64,000 nucleotides of DNA from Ruminimicrobiellum sp045223915 (GCA_045223915.1 JBGUZU010000034.1:62001-126000), one strand, 5' to 3'. Numbered from the stretch's first letter, positions 17,773 through 27,164 are shown. The notes: generated from the sequence alone by a model not told the origin. Translations and numbers: made by a program.

Positions 17773-18867
17773 ATGATTCCTTTAGTAAAACCTATATTCG
17801 GTAAAAAAGAAAAACAGTTAATAAACGAAGTTATAGATTCCGGTATTATAGCAAGCGGAAAATATGTTGAAGATTTTGAAAAAAAGTTTACAAAACTTTC
17901 CAAAGCAAAATATGGTACTGTTTGTTCAAGCGGAACAACAGCATTACATACCGCTCTTCTTGCATGCGGAATAAAACCCGGAGATAAAGTTATTACAACT
18001 CCGTTTACGTTTATTGCAACATCAAATTCCGTTCTTTATTGCGGAGCAAAACCTGTATTTGCAGATATCGACGAAAAAACTTTCAATATAGATCCGAAAT
18101 CAGTAGAAAAAATACTTAAAAAAGAAAAGAAAGTTAAAGCAGTTATCTGTGTTCATTTGTATGGCTTACCTTGTAATATGGATGAGTTATTAAAACTTAA
18201 GAAAAAATATAAGTTTGTTTTAATTGAAGATGCTTGTCAGGCACATTTGGCAAAATATAAAAATAAGACTGTAGGTTCCATAGGTGATGCAGGTTGCTTT
18301 TCTTTTTATGCAACAAAAAATATGACTACCGGAGAAGGCGGAGCTGTTTTAACCAATAATTTGCAAATAGATAAACTTTCAAAAAAAATAATTAACCATG
18401 GAAGAATGGCTCATTACGGCCATGATATGTTGGGGTATAATTTCAGACTAACAAATATTTGTGCAGCTATGGGTATTGCTCAATGCGAACAAATTGAAAA
18501 GTGGACAAAACAAAGAATTGCAAATGCAAAGAAATTGTCCGACGGATTAAAAGAATTAAGTTTTTTGGAAACACCGTTTGTTCCTAAAGGGTATACTCAT
18601 GTTTATCATCAATATACGGTTAGAATAAAAGATGGTTTAAGAGATAAATTTATGCAGTATTTAAAAGATAACGGTATAGGTTGCGGAATACATTATCCGG
18701 AAGTTATTAATAAACAACCGTTATATCAAAAGTTAGGTTATAAAAAGGGAATTTGTCCCGTTGCGGAACAAGCGGTAAAAGAAGTTATTTCTTTGCCTGT
18801 TCATCCGTCTTTATCTGCAAAGGACATAAATACAATTATAAAAGTTATAAAAGGTTTTAAAAAATGA
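17773..18867 (+). CDS. DegT/DnrJ/EryC1-family nucleotide-sugar aminotransferase (GnnB-like)
   Basis: PLP-dependent transfer of an amino group to a keto-sugar nucleotide. 364 residues. CSSGTTALHTALLACGIKPGD (residues about 55-75; PLP phosphate loop), TTPFTFIATSNSVLYCGAKP, the LIEDACQAHLA aspartate near residue 155 and the PLP lysine in FYATKNMTTGEGGA near residue 180 are all present. The ATG of the next gene, a Gfo/Idh/MocA dehydrogenase, overlaps its stop by 4 bases. This oxidoreductase plus aminotransferase pairing is that of GnnA/GnnB, which make UDP-GlcNAc3N for lipid A, but other 3-amino sugars are possible. Confidence 0.88.
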   Translation: MIPLVKPIFGKKEKQLINEVIDSGIIASGKYVEDFEKKFTKLSKAKYGTVCSSGTTALHTALLACGIKPGDKVITTPFTFIATSNSVLYCGAKPVFADIDEKTFNIDPKSVEKILKKEKKVKAVICVHLYGLPCNMDELLKLKKKYKFVLIEDACQAHLAKYKNKTVGSIGDAGCFSFYATKNMTTGEGGAVLTNNLQIDKLSKKIINHGRMAHYGHDMLGYNFRLTNICAAMGIAQCEQIEKWTKQRIANAKKLSDGLKELSFLETPFVPKGYTHVYHQYTVRIKDGLRDKFMQYLKDNGIGCGIHYPEVINKQPLYQKLGYKKGICPVAEQAVKEVISLPVHPSLSAKDINTIIKVIKGFKK

Positions 18868-19802
18868 ACAAAATAAAAATAGCTGTTATAGGTGTAGGTT
18901 CTTTAGGTCAACATCATGCAAGAATTTTATCGACACACGAAAATGCCGAACTTATCGGTGTTGTCGATGCAGATGCTAAAAGAGGTGAATCTATTGCAAA
19001 GAAATGCAATACGGCAAGCTTTACGGATGTTAAAGAAGTGATGGATAAAATTCAGGCAGCAGTAATTTCCGTTCCTACTCCGTATCATTATGATATAGCA
19101 AAACAATTGTTGCAGGCAGGAATACATTGTTTGGTAGAAAAACCGTTTACCGAAACTGTTGAACAATCGACAGAGCTTATAAGAATAGCAAGAGATAAAA
19201 ATCTTATTTTGCAGGTAGGTCATGTTGAAAGATTTAATCCTGCAATTATTGCCGCAACACCTTATGTAAAAGAACCTAAATTTATAGAAGTTAATCGTCT
19301 CGGACCTTACGATCCGAGAACGAGTCATATCGGTGTAGTACTTGATTTAATGATACATGATTTGGATATGCTTTTGAATTTCGTGAAAAGTAAAGTTGTA
19401 AGTTTTGAAGCCGTAGGTGCAAAAATCCTTTCCGAACACGAAGATATTGCAAAAGTCAGAATAAAATTTGCTAACGGTTGTATTGCGGATGTTTCAACCA
19501 GCAGAGTAACAATAGATAAATACAGAAAAATAAGAATATTTCAAAAAGATAGTTATATTTCCGTAGATTATGCCGGAAAAAGTTTGAAAATATATCAAAA
19601 GAAGCCTAATGTATCTGTTGTGAAAAGTTTGTTGGATATAGATGTTATAAAACCGAAAGTTCAAACCGGTGAACCGTTGGCTTACGAATTAACACACTTT
19701 TTAAATTGTGTAATTGAAGGTAAGAAACCTTTGGTATCCGGTGAACAAGGAAGAGATGCATTAGAGCTTGCCCACGATATTCTTCATTATATGCAGTTTT
19801 AG
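18864..19802 (+). CDS. Gfo/Idh/MocA-family sugar-nucleotide dehydrogenase (GnnA-like)
   Basis: NAD(P)-dependent oxidation of a nucleotide sugar. 312 residues. The nucleotide-binding VIGVGSLGQHHARIL is near residue 8, LVEKPFTETVEQS near residue 92 holds the EKP motif, and the C-terminal domain has GHVERFNPAI, EVNRLGPYDPRTSHIGVVLD and LMIHDLDMLL. The latter block with the MIHDLD histidine/aspartate is what I associate with the Gfo/Idh proteins found near lipid A genes. Translationally coupled to the aminotransferase before it. Assignment to UDP-GlcNAc 3-dehydrogenase is an inference. Confidence 0.88.
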   Translation: MNKIKIAVIGVGSLGQHHARILSTHENAELIGVVDADAKRGESIAKKCNTASFTDVKEVMDKIQAAVISVPTPYHYDIAKQLLQAGIHCLVEKPFTETVEQSTELIRIARDKNLILQVGHVERFNPAIIAATPYVKEPKFIEVNRLGPYDPRTSHIGVVLDLMIHDLDMLLNFVKSKVVSFEAVGAKILSEHEDIAKVRIKFANGCIADVSTSRVTIDKYRKIRIFQKDSYISVDYAGKSLKIYQKKPNVSVVKSLLDIDVIKPKVQTGEPLAYELTHFLNCVIEGKKPLVSGEQGRDALELAHDILHYMQF

Positions 19803-19813
19803 TTTTTCAACTT

Positions 19814-19842
19814 TTGGTTTGAATTACACAATAACGTATTAT
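19814..19842 (+). promoter_or_regulatory. Candidate promoter of the nucleotidyltransferase gene at 19856
   Basis: TTGGTT (19814-19819), a 17-base spacer and TATTAT (19837-19842), 13 bases before the ATG. Confidence 0.45.
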
Positions 19843-19855
19843 AAGAGTCTTTAAA

Positions 19856-20995
19856 ATGTATAATTCTAAACTTTATCCTCTAACACAAAAAGAAAGACTG
19901 CTTGTTACACTTCTGTTCAATAAAAAAATCACCAAAGAAGATATCGATATACTTGCGGATTATATAAAAGAAAATACAAATTATAAGTTATTATTATCTT
20001 ATTTGGATTTTCAAAATAAATGGGAATTGTTTTCTAAAGAAAAATCCTCTCAGCTAAAAATGATTTTTGATACTTTCCATAAGAATAATTTATTTATGAT
20101 TCCATGGTTTATTGACAAAATAAAAATTTTAAATCGTTCGGGTATCCCCGTTATGTTTTTAAAGGGGCTTGCTTTAAAATATTATTACGCCAAAGGTTAT
20201 CCGAGAAATATGAGTGATTTTGATATCGCTGTTCCCGAAGATAAATATGACGAAGCTATAACTCTTTTAAGAGATAAAGATAGTTTGTATAAAAATTTTA
20301 CAAGTTCATATCATGATGAAATAAAAAATAACGGAAGAATAGTTGAAGTTCATAGGTGGATATTTAAAAATAACGGAGAAAAGAAAACAGATATTTGGAA
20401 AAGAGCTGTTAATATTGATTTCTATGGGACAAAAATTTGTGTTCCATGCCCGCAAGATATGTTTATTCATCAATTGGATAATCGTTCGAGAGATTTCTTT
20501 AAAGGTATATTTTTAAACAGGAAAATTAATTGGCTGTTTGATTGTCGTCATATTTGGAATTTTATGAGTGACAAAGATAAGAAATCTTTACAAAGTAGAG
20601 TGAAAGAATTTAATGTTGAATATAATATCAAATTTATGTTATCGGTGTTTTGTGAATGTTTTCCGGAACTTATGGATAAACAGGAACTGGAAGCAATGTT
20701 TCCGGACTCACGGAAATATCAAATGTGGATTAGTTTAGGAATGAAATATCAAAGTAAATTTATGGAGTATGAGAAAAAATATAACAAAAAAAACTCACTG
20801 ACACCATTACGAATTTATGATGGCTTTATATTACATATGTCTATGTATAGATTGTTTCGTTTGGAAAGAGGATGTGGCATTTTTAACCCCGGTTTTTTTA
20901 GGTATTGTAAGGAAGCTCTCAATATAAATAGTGTAGGAGATTTATGGAAAAAATATGGTATTAGAGTTAGCTTTTTTGATAAATCGAAAAGCTAA
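19856..20995 (+). CDS. Uncharacterised nucleotidyltransferase family protein (NTP_transf_5 type)
   Basis: 379 residues, soluble. The fold signature is LKGLALKYYYAKGYPRNMSD near residues 101-120, followed by FDIAVPEDKYDEAITLLRD; the two aspartates of MSDFDI match the metal-binding DxD of the nucleotidyltransferase superfamily. IVEVHRWIF (about 162) and FIHQLDNR (about 203) match further conserved positions of this family. Members are often found in surface polysaccharide or lasso-peptide regions, but no substrate is established. Here it is followed by a membrane spermidine-synthase-like gene 19 bases later. Confidence 0.78.
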   Translation: MYNSKLYPLTQKERLLVTLLFNKKITKEDIDILADYIKENTNYKLLLSYLDFQNKWELFSKEKSSQLKMIFDTFHKNNLFMIPWFIDKIKILNRSGIPVMFLKGLALKYYYAKGYPRNMSDFDIAVPEDKYDEAITLLRDKDSLYKNFTSSYHDEIKNNGRIVEVHRWIFKNNGEKKTDIWKRAVNIDFYGTKICVPCPQDMFIHQLDNRSRDFFKGIFLNRKINWLFDCRHIWNFMSDKDKKSLQSRVKEFNVEYNIKFMLSVFCECFPELMDKQELEAMFPDSRKYQMWISLGMKYQSKFMEYEKKYNKKNSLTPLRIYDGFILHMSMYRLFRLERGCGIFNPGFFRYCKEALNINSVGDLWKKYGIRVSFFDKSKS

Positions 20996-21014
20996 AAAAC
21001 GGTAATATTTATCT

Positions 21015-23165
21015 ATGACATATATTGTTTTTATAATATACGGAATCATTTCAATATTTTTACAAATCTTTTTTCTTAGAGAATTTATACCTTTGTTTCA
21101 TGGTAGCGAATTTGTTATAGGAATAGTTTTAGGGCATTGGTTGTTGTCTGCGGCAATTGCAAATTTTTTATTCCAATATTTAAAAAAAGTCAGAGACTTC
21201 TTTTCTAAATCAATCAATCTGTCAATTACATTAATAATATTTATATTGCTATCATTTCTTTTTGTCAGGAATATAAATGTTTTTTCTTCTACGGATATTG
21301 CCGTAGGTATATCTTTAAAAAGTTTATTTCTATATTCCTTCTTTGCAGTATTTCCTATAAGCTTTACATTAAATTTGATTTTAAATTTTTTAAAACAAAG
21401 TTTTTCTACCATACTTTATCAGAAAAAAGTTAAGAGATATGTATGTGAAGCAATAGGGTTTGTTGTAGGAGGAGCAATATTTTCTTTGTTTATGCCGTCC
21501 GTATCTACAACAACATTATTATTGGTAACAATAATGCTTATTTCTTGTAATCTTATATATCTTTGCGAAAGCAGAATCGTAAAAATTTTTTATTTCGGAT
21601 TATTATGTTTAGCTCTATATTTAGTTAAATATCATAATGCTGATATTGAAAAACATATCTTTTTAAATATTAATTCAAACAGTAATATTGTAGATCTTTC
21701 TTATTATGAAAATATACAGAACATATTAGTCGAAAAAAACGGAGAATATTATTTTTATAAAAACGGTAATTGTGAGTATGCTTTACCCAGTCCGGAAATA
21801 TTTGATGAAGAAGATTTTGCTCACCTTCCGATACTTCATCATACCAGCCCTGAAAAATTGTTGCTTATAGGTGGAATTAAATATTTGCCTTCAATTATAA
21901 AGTATGATTTGGAAAAGATAGATTTTGTCGAAGAAGATTTGAAAATGATACAAACAGTAAGACAAAATATAAGCAAGTTAAACTCTATTTTTGAAGACAA
22001 CAGAATAACCGTTTATATGCAAGATGCAAGACAATTCTTGTATTCTTGTAATGAAAAATATGATGTTATCCTTATAGGTTTGGATATACCGTTAAATACA
22101 TCAATAAATAAATTTTATACTAATGAATTTTTTAAACTTGTAAATGAAAAAATAAACGAAGACGGTTTTTTAGCATTAAAGTTGCCCGGCTCTATGGTAT
22201 ATTCACCGACATTGATGTTTGAATTAAATGCATCCGTATATGGAAGCTTGAAAGAAGTATTTACCAATATACAGGTAATACCCGGTAAAACAAATATTTT
22301 TATAGCATCAAAATCAAAGATGCCTTTTAGATTACACATAAAGAAAAGATTGAAAAGAGTTGAAGATGAAACGGTTGTTTTATCTAAATATTATGTAGAT
22401 GAAAGAATGGATACGCAAAGAACAAAATGGTTAAATTCTCAAATAAAGAAACATAATAAGCAAGATATTATCAATACTGACTTAAATCAAAAAGCTATGA
22501 TGTTGTCTACAATGTATTGGCAGTCCGGATTTTCTCCGTTTTTAATGAAATTCTTAAGAGTGATTATAGAATATTCTTACTTCATTGTTTTTGTGGCGAT
22601 AATATTGTTTTTTGCAAAAAAAACAAAATATTCGGTTACGGCATTTGTCTCGGGAGCAAGTGCCATGTGGTTGCAATTTATATGCTTTTGGGGTTTTCAA
22701 ATATATGTCGGACAAATATATCAATGGTTTGGATTATTGACAGCTGTTTTTATGGCAGGTCTTATTTTAGGCTCTTTATATTCAAAACATTTTCAACAAC
22801 ATATGACGCTAAACAAAACTTTTTTCAGTAGCGAAGTTTTGTATTTGTTATGGATATTAAGTTTTATTGTTGTTATAGAATATAAATTGTTAAATATCCA
22901 CACAATATATGTGTTATCTTTCGGAGTCGGCGCAATTACCGGTTTGGAGTTTGCACAGTTGATAAAAATCTTTGGTATAATCAAAGAGGGTAAAAATAAT
23001 GCCAGAATTTTTTTTGCAGATGCGCTTGGCGGTTCTTTTGCAAGTTATGTCGGTGGAGCTTTTGTTATTCCGGTATGGGGAATAGAAAAATCTTTGATAT
23101 TTATTTTGTTTTTAAAATTTTTAATATTTACATGGTGGCAATATGATAAAAAGCGTGGTTTATAA
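21015..23165 (+). CDS. Membrane protein with central spermidine-synthase-like domain
   Basis: 716 residues. Five or six hydrophobic segments at residues 1-210, a soluble domain at about 215-500, and about six more hydrophobic segments at 505-710. The soluble part resembles the SpeE methyltransferase-like fold: LLLIGG (the SAM loop position), VEEDLKMI, ITVYMQDARQFL, YDVILIGLDIP and KFYTNEFFKLVNEKI near residue 375. The glycine-rich loop is reduced to IGGIKYLPS, so polyamine synthesis is uncertain; many such fused membrane proteins have no known substrate. Its end overlaps the next gene by 23 bases. Confidence 0.75.
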   Translation: MTYIVFIIYGIISIFLQIFFLREFIPLFHGSEFVIGIVLGHWLLSAAIANFLFQYLKKVRDFFSKSINLSITLIIFILLSFLFVRNINVFSSTDIAVGISLKSLFLYSFFAVFPISFTLNLILNFLKQSFSTILYQKKVKRYVCEAIGFVVGGAIFSLFMPSVSTTTLLLVTIMLISCNLIYLCESRIVKIFYFGLLCLALYLVKYHNADIEKHIFLNINSNSNIVDLSYYENIQNILVEKNGEYYFYKNGNCEYALPSPEIFDEEDFAHLPILHHTSPEKLLLIGGIKYLPSIIKYDLEKIDFVEEDLKMIQTVRQNISKLNSIFEDNRITVYMQDARQFLYSCNEKYDVILIGLDIPLNTSINKFYTNEFFKLVNEKINEDGFLALKLPGSMVYSPTLMFELNASVYGSLKEVFTNIQVIPGKTNIFIASKSKMPFRLHIKKRLKRVEDETVVLSKYYVDERMDTQRTKWLNSQIKKHNKQDIINTDLNQKAMMLSTMYWQSGFSPFLMKFLRVIIEYSYFIVFVAIILFFAKKTKYSVTAFVSGASAMWLQFICFWGFQIYVGQIYQWFGLLTAVFMAGLILGSLYSKHFQQHMTLNKTFFSSEVLYLLWILSFIVVIEYKLLNIHTIYVLSFGVGAITGLEFAQLIKIFGIIKEGKNNARIFFADALGGSFASYVGGAFVIPVWGIEKSLIFILFLKFLIFTWWQYDKKRGL

Positions 23166-24717
23166 GATTTTGACAATTTTGTGCCTTATCTTTTTTTATG
23201 GCAGTATATTTGCACAAATATCCGTGGAATATTTCGGCGGTGCCGGAAGAGTATCAGGCTCATGTGCTTTGTTAAAAGTTGCCGATAGTTCTGTTATAAT
23301 AGATTGCGGAAGTTTTTATGATGAAGGTAATTTACCATCGGATAATTCCGTAATAGATAAAAAATTACTAAATGCCGACGCTATGGTTTTAACACATGCA
23401 CATAACGACCATTCCGGGAGAGTACTACAACTTATAAGTGAAGGATTTAACGGAAATATTTATTGTACAGATGCAACAAAGAAGATACTTTTTGAAATGT
23501 ATGATGATGGTTGGAATTATGATTATGTGAAGAAAAAATATTTTTGGTCAAAATCAAGAAGAGAAAAAATACAACTACGCGAAAGTAAAGAAAGTTTAAC
23601 TTTGCATTGGCATAGTGCCTGTAAAAATGCAGTTAAAAATATGGAAGAAAGCAAAAGTAATGTATCCTTGGCTCAATTAAAAAACAAATATGGTATAAAT
23701 TTTAAAGTTTGCAAAAATTGTTTGAGTAAAGATTTGGAAAAATTACAAAACAGATTTATATCGGTTGAATACAAAGAAAATATAGATATAACAGATAAAA
23801 TAAATTTCAGTTTGTATAATGCGGGACACATTTCCGGTTCGGCGAGTGTTATTTTTTATGTCTATGATGAGAATAAAATTAATACGATTGCTTTTTCCGG
23901 AGATTTGGGAAGCGGATATTCAAAAATAACACCGGATAAAGACATTATTCCTAAAGTTGATTATGTTTTTGTTGAAACTACTTACGGCGGAGATAAGAAG
24001 AATATAGGCCCTGCCGATTATCAAAAATTTCAACAAATGCTTTCAACTGCTATGGAAAATAATAAAATTGTTTGGATACCGGCATTATCTTTACACAGGA
24101 CACAAAAAATTTTATTTGAAATTAAACAGGCACAGCTTAACGGTTTAATATCTTATGATGTTCCTGTTTACAGTTTATCTCCGTCATCAAACGGAATTAC
24201 CGAGAGATATGAAAAAGAAGCAAATTTCCCTTCAAGAGACAAATGGTTTAAAAATGAAGTTTACCAAACAGGCTCTTTTTTACCTGAAAATTATATAACA
24301 AAGAAACCGAAAGAATTTCCTGCCCCATCAATAATAATTTCTGCAAGCGGAATGATGGATCAAGGTGTATCTTACGGCTTAATAAGTAAACTTTTACCGT
24401 TGGAAAATGTTGAAATCTGTCTGGTAAGTTATGCAAGTCCTGCAACACCTGCGGGAAAATTGAAAAAAGGAGCAAAGTATATAAGAGTCGGAAAAAATTC
24501 AGTAAAAGTTGCCGCTAAAGTAAATATTTTTGATATTTTTTCGGATCATCCCGATATAGAAGAGTTGATGAAATGGTTGTCTAATCAAGATTCAACTACA
24601 AAAGTTTATTTGGTTCACGGGGAAAAAGATATATTGGAAAAGGCTTTATCTTTGTATAAAAATAAAGGTTTTGAAAATACAAAAATTACCATTAAAGGTA
24701 TTAATATTTTAAATTAA
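23143..24717 (+). CDS. Exported beta-CASP metallo-beta-lactamase-fold hydrolase
   Basis: 524 residues. Residues 1-24 look like a signal peptide (basic MIKSVVYK, hydrophobic LTILCLIFFYG, AxA-like SIFA before Gln25). The mature part begins straight away with the beta-CASP start ISVEYFGGAGRVSGSC, then HxHxDH as THAHNDHSGR (residues 84-93), GHISGSAS and FSGDLG for the metal ligands, VETTYGG, and the beta-CASP motif ISASGMMDQG near residue 408 with VHGEKD near the C-terminus. Relatives are cytoplasmic RNases (CPSF73/RNase J/YSH1 type); an exported one is odd. An insertion at about 130-205 contains CKNC. Overlaps the upstream gene by 23 bases. Confidence 0.85.
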   Translation: MIKSVVYKILTILCLIFFYGSIFAQISVEYFGGAGRVSGSCALLKVADSSVIIDCGSFYDEGNLPSDNSVIDKKLLNADAMVLTHAHNDHSGRVLQLISEGFNGNIYCTDATKKILFEMYDDGWNYDYVKKKYFWSKSRREKIQLRESKESLTLHWHSACKNAVKNMEESKSNVSLAQLKNKYGINFKVCKNCLSKDLEKLQNRFISVEYKENIDITDKINFSLYNAGHISGSASVIFYVYDENKINTIAFSGDLGSGYSKITPDKDIIPKVDYVFVETTYGGDKKNIGPADYQKFQQMLSTAMENNKIVWIPALSLHRTQKILFEIKQAQLNGLISYDVPVYSLSPSSNGITERYEKEANFPSRDKWFKNEVYQTGSFLPENYITKKPKEFPAPSIIISASGMMDQGVSYGLISKLLPLENVEICLVSYASPATPAGKLKKGAKYIRVGKNSVKVAAKVNIFDIFSDHPDIEELMKWLSNQDSTTKVYLVHGEKDILEKALSLYKNKGFENTKITIKGINILN

Positions 24718-24797
24718 TTTTTAGTGTTTTTTTTGTTTTATATTTTGTATAATAAAAAGTCGTGAAGTTTTAATATTTGTTGTAAGAGAGAAATAAA

Positions 24798-25829
24798 ATG
24801 TTTAATTATCTTTTTAAATTATTTTCAAATGATTTAGGTATAGATTTAGGTACGGCGGTTGTATTGGTATATGTAAAAGGGCAAGGTATTGTTTTAACCG
24901 AACCGTCCGTTGTTGCTATGGATAAAGAAACGAAAAATGTTTTATCTATCGGTAAAGAAGCAAAAAAAATGTTAGGGAAAACACCTGCAAATATAGTTGC
25001 CGTAAGACCTTTAAGAGACGGTGTTATTGCGGATTTTGAAGCAACTCAAAAAATGATAAGATACTTCATTTATAAAGCAAATAAGTCGAGAAGATTGTTG
25101 CATCCGAGAATCGTAATAGGTGTTCCTTCCGGAATAACCGATGTTGAAAGAAGATCTGTAAGAGAAGCTGCAGAACAAGCCGGAGCAAGAGAAGTTCATA
25201 TAATAGAAGAACCTATGGCGGCTGCAATCGGTGCCGGTATTCCTATTCAGGAACCTGAAGGAAATATGATAGTTGATATCGGTGGCGGTACGACGGATGT
25301 TGCAATAATTTCGTTAGGCGGAATGGTTGTTTCAAAGGCCATAGATGTTGCCGGTGACAAAATGGATGAAGCTATAGTTCAATATTTTAGAAGAAAATAT
25401 AATTTGTTGATCGGAGAAAATACGGCGGAAATAGTAAAAATTCAAATAGGTTCCGTTTTCCCGATGCAGCAGGAACTCAATATGGAAGTAAAAGGAAGAG
25501 ATCAAGTTACAGGCCTTCCGAAAACAATAACTGTAACATCGGAAGAAATTCGTTCTGCGTTATCCGAACCTATTAAGTCTATAGTTGAAGTTATTAAAGA
25601 TACTCTCGAAGAAACACCTGCGGAATTGTCTGCCGATTTGGTAGATAGAGGTATCGTTCTTGCCGGCGGCGGTGCATTGTTAAGAGGTTTACCGGAATTG
25701 TTGAAACAGGAAACAGAGCTCCCTATAAATATAGCAGATGATCCTTTAACTTGTGTGGTTAGAGGAACAGGTGTTTACTTGGAAGAATTAGATAATATAA
25801 AACTTGCACAAAAAAGATATATGGTATAA
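24798..25829 (+). CDS. mreB: Rod-shape determining actin homologue MreB
   Basis: Forms membrane-bound filaments that guide lateral cell-wall synthesis, implying a rod-shaped cell. 343 residues. It begins with the amphipathic MFNYLFKLFSNDLGIDLGTA, which carries the phosphate-1 loop, then VVIGVPSGITDVERRSVREA-like segment near 105, IIEEPMAAAIGAG (about 135), the phosphate-2 loop MIVDIGGGTTDVAIISLGG (about 155) and the adenosine motif GIVLAGGGALLRGL near 290. A TATAAT at 24748-24753 is a likely -10 box, with a poor -35. mreC and mreD follow at 17 and 1 base spacing. Confidence 0.97.
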   Translation: MFNYLFKLFSNDLGIDLGTAVVLVYVKGQGIVLTEPSVVAMDKETKNVLSIGKEAKKMLGKTPANIVAVRPLRDGVIADFEATQKMIRYFIYKANKSRRLLHPRIVIGVPSGITDVERRSVREAAEQAGAREVHIIEEPMAAAIGAGIPIQEPEGNMIVDIGGGTTDVAIISLGGMVVSKAIDVAGDKMDEAIVQYFRRKYNLLIGENTAEIVKIQIGSVFPMQQELNMEVKGRDQVTGLPKTITVTSEEIRSALSEPIKSIVEVIKDTLEETPAELSADLVDRGIVLAGGGALLRGLPELLKQETELPINIADDPLTCVVRGTGVYLEELDNIKLAQKRYMV

Positions 25830-25846
25830 ACCCTTTTCGTATTGTC

Positions 25847-26662
25847 ATGAATACAAGTAAAAATACCAATAAAGTATTTTGTTTATTGATTGTTATTTCA
25901 ATTGTTTTAATTGCATTAAGACTTACGCCTACGGTTCAAGTTTTAAAACAATTAGTTTATTCCGTATTAGTCCCCGATATAAAAATTTCATCGAATTTGT
26001 TCAGTAAAACAGGTTCTCTGTTGTTAAATTTATCAGATATACTAAAAGTTTATCAGGAAAATTCCGAACTTAAAAATGAAAATTTCAGACTAATGCAAGG
26101 ATTAACGGATTCTCAACTCGTTTTAGAAGAAAATATCAGATTAAAAAATTTGTTGAATATAAAAGAAACAAAAAATTCAAAACCCGTATTTGCAAATATT
26201 ATAGTAAGAGAACCTACACAATGGTATAAGTTTGTAATAATAGATAAAGGATCTGATGACGGAATAGAAATAGATAATCCGGTAGTGGCAATATTATCAA
26301 ACGGGAGAACTTGTGTTTTTGGAAGAACTACCGAAGTATACTCATCGACATCAAAAGTAGCATTAATAACAAATCCGTTATTTTCTTTACCGGTTCAGAT
26401 AAAGAATTTAAAGATTGATTGTGTATGTGACGGTTGCGATTCTCAATATTTAAAGTTATCTTTTATTCCGAAATCCGCAAATTTAAATATAAATGACCAA
26501 ATAGTTACCAGTTATTTAAGTACTGTGTTCGAAAACGGAATAGATGTCGGAATGATCGTGGACATTGAAAAAACAAATTATGGAGAATATCAGGAAGTGA
26601 CAGTTGAACCTTACACACAAAAACATTCTGTGTACGAGGTGGCGGTTCTTGTAAAAAAATAA
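25847..26662 (+). CDS. mreC: Rod-shape determining protein MreC
   Basis: Periplasmic scaffold of the elongasome, anchored by one N-terminal membrane segment (about residues 10-30). A coiled-coil region follows (LKVYQENSELKNENFRLMQG, about 66-105), then the beta-barrel domains with VIIDKGSDDGI (about 127) and GMIVDIEKTNYGEYQEVTVEP near the end. 271 residues, normal for MreC. No strong ribosome-binding site is visible; it sits 17 bases after mreB. Confidence 0.93.
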   Translation: MNTSKNTNKVFCLLIVISIVLIALRLTPTVQVLKQLVYSVLVPDIKISSNLFSKTGSLLLNLSDILKVYQENSELKNENFRLMQGLTDSQLVLEENIRLKNLLNIKETKNSKPVFANIIVREPTQWYKFVIIDKGSDDGIEIDNPVVAILSNGRTCVFGRTTEVYSSTSKVALITNPLFSLPVQIKNLKIDCVCDGCDSQYLKLSFIPKSANLNINDQIVTSYLSTVFENGIDVGMIVDIEKTNYGEYQEVTVEPYTQKHSVYEVAVLVKK

Positions 26663-26663
26663 A

Positions 26664-27164
26664 ATGATGAATTATATTATTTCAATAATTATCTTCTTTA
26701 TTCTTATAGTTGTACAATTTGTAATTCCGAAATATATGCCCTTTAATCTTTGGACATTATACCCGAATTTTATTTTAATGTTTGTCGTTTATACGGCTTT
26801 AAATAAAGGAATAATGAGAGGCCAAATAACAGGTTTTATTTATGGGTTAACGTGGGATGTTTTATCTACGGATATTTTTGGAGTGAGAGCATTAAGCTTT
26901 ACGATAGCAGGTTATTTAGCGGGAAGTTTTAATAAAAAATTAAATAAGAATCAACCTTTAACACAAATAATAGTTATGTCCATAGGTTTGGTTATTACAC
27001 AATTGATTTTAAATATTGCTTATATTATAATGCCTGCATCAGAGACAATTTTTATTCAAAGTTTTGAGTTGTCTTATTTGGTTATATTCAATATATTAAT
27101 AAATTTGATTTTAACACCTGTTGTTTTCAAAATATTTTTAATCGTTGATAGAAAAAATTTATAG
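26664..27164 (+). CDS. mreD: Rod-shape determining protein MreD
   Basis: Small integral membrane protein of the elongasome, 166 residues with about five hydrophobic segments, including the family's FIYGLTWDVLSTDIFGVRAL stretch near residue 52 (small/acidic residues inside the membrane segment). It starts on the base after the mreC stop region. Sequence conservation in MreD is low; the operon position after mreC makes the call firm. The expected penicillin-binding protein 2 and rodA genes do not follow. Its 3' end overlaps the convergent GT4 gene by 6 bases. Confidence 0.9.
   Translation: MMNYIISIIIFFILIVVQFVIPKYMPFNLWTLYPNFILMFVVYTALNKGIMRGQITGFIYGLTWDVLSTDIFGVRALSFTIAGYLAGSFNKKLNKNQPLTQIIVMSIGLVITQLILNIAYIIMPASETIFIQSFELSYLVIFNILINLILTPVVFKIFLIVDRKNL

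Noticed and set aside
27159..27164. Six-base overlap of mreD and the GT4 gene as a frame error
   Set aside because: Both C-termini look natural and the genes are convergent; small tail overlaps are common.
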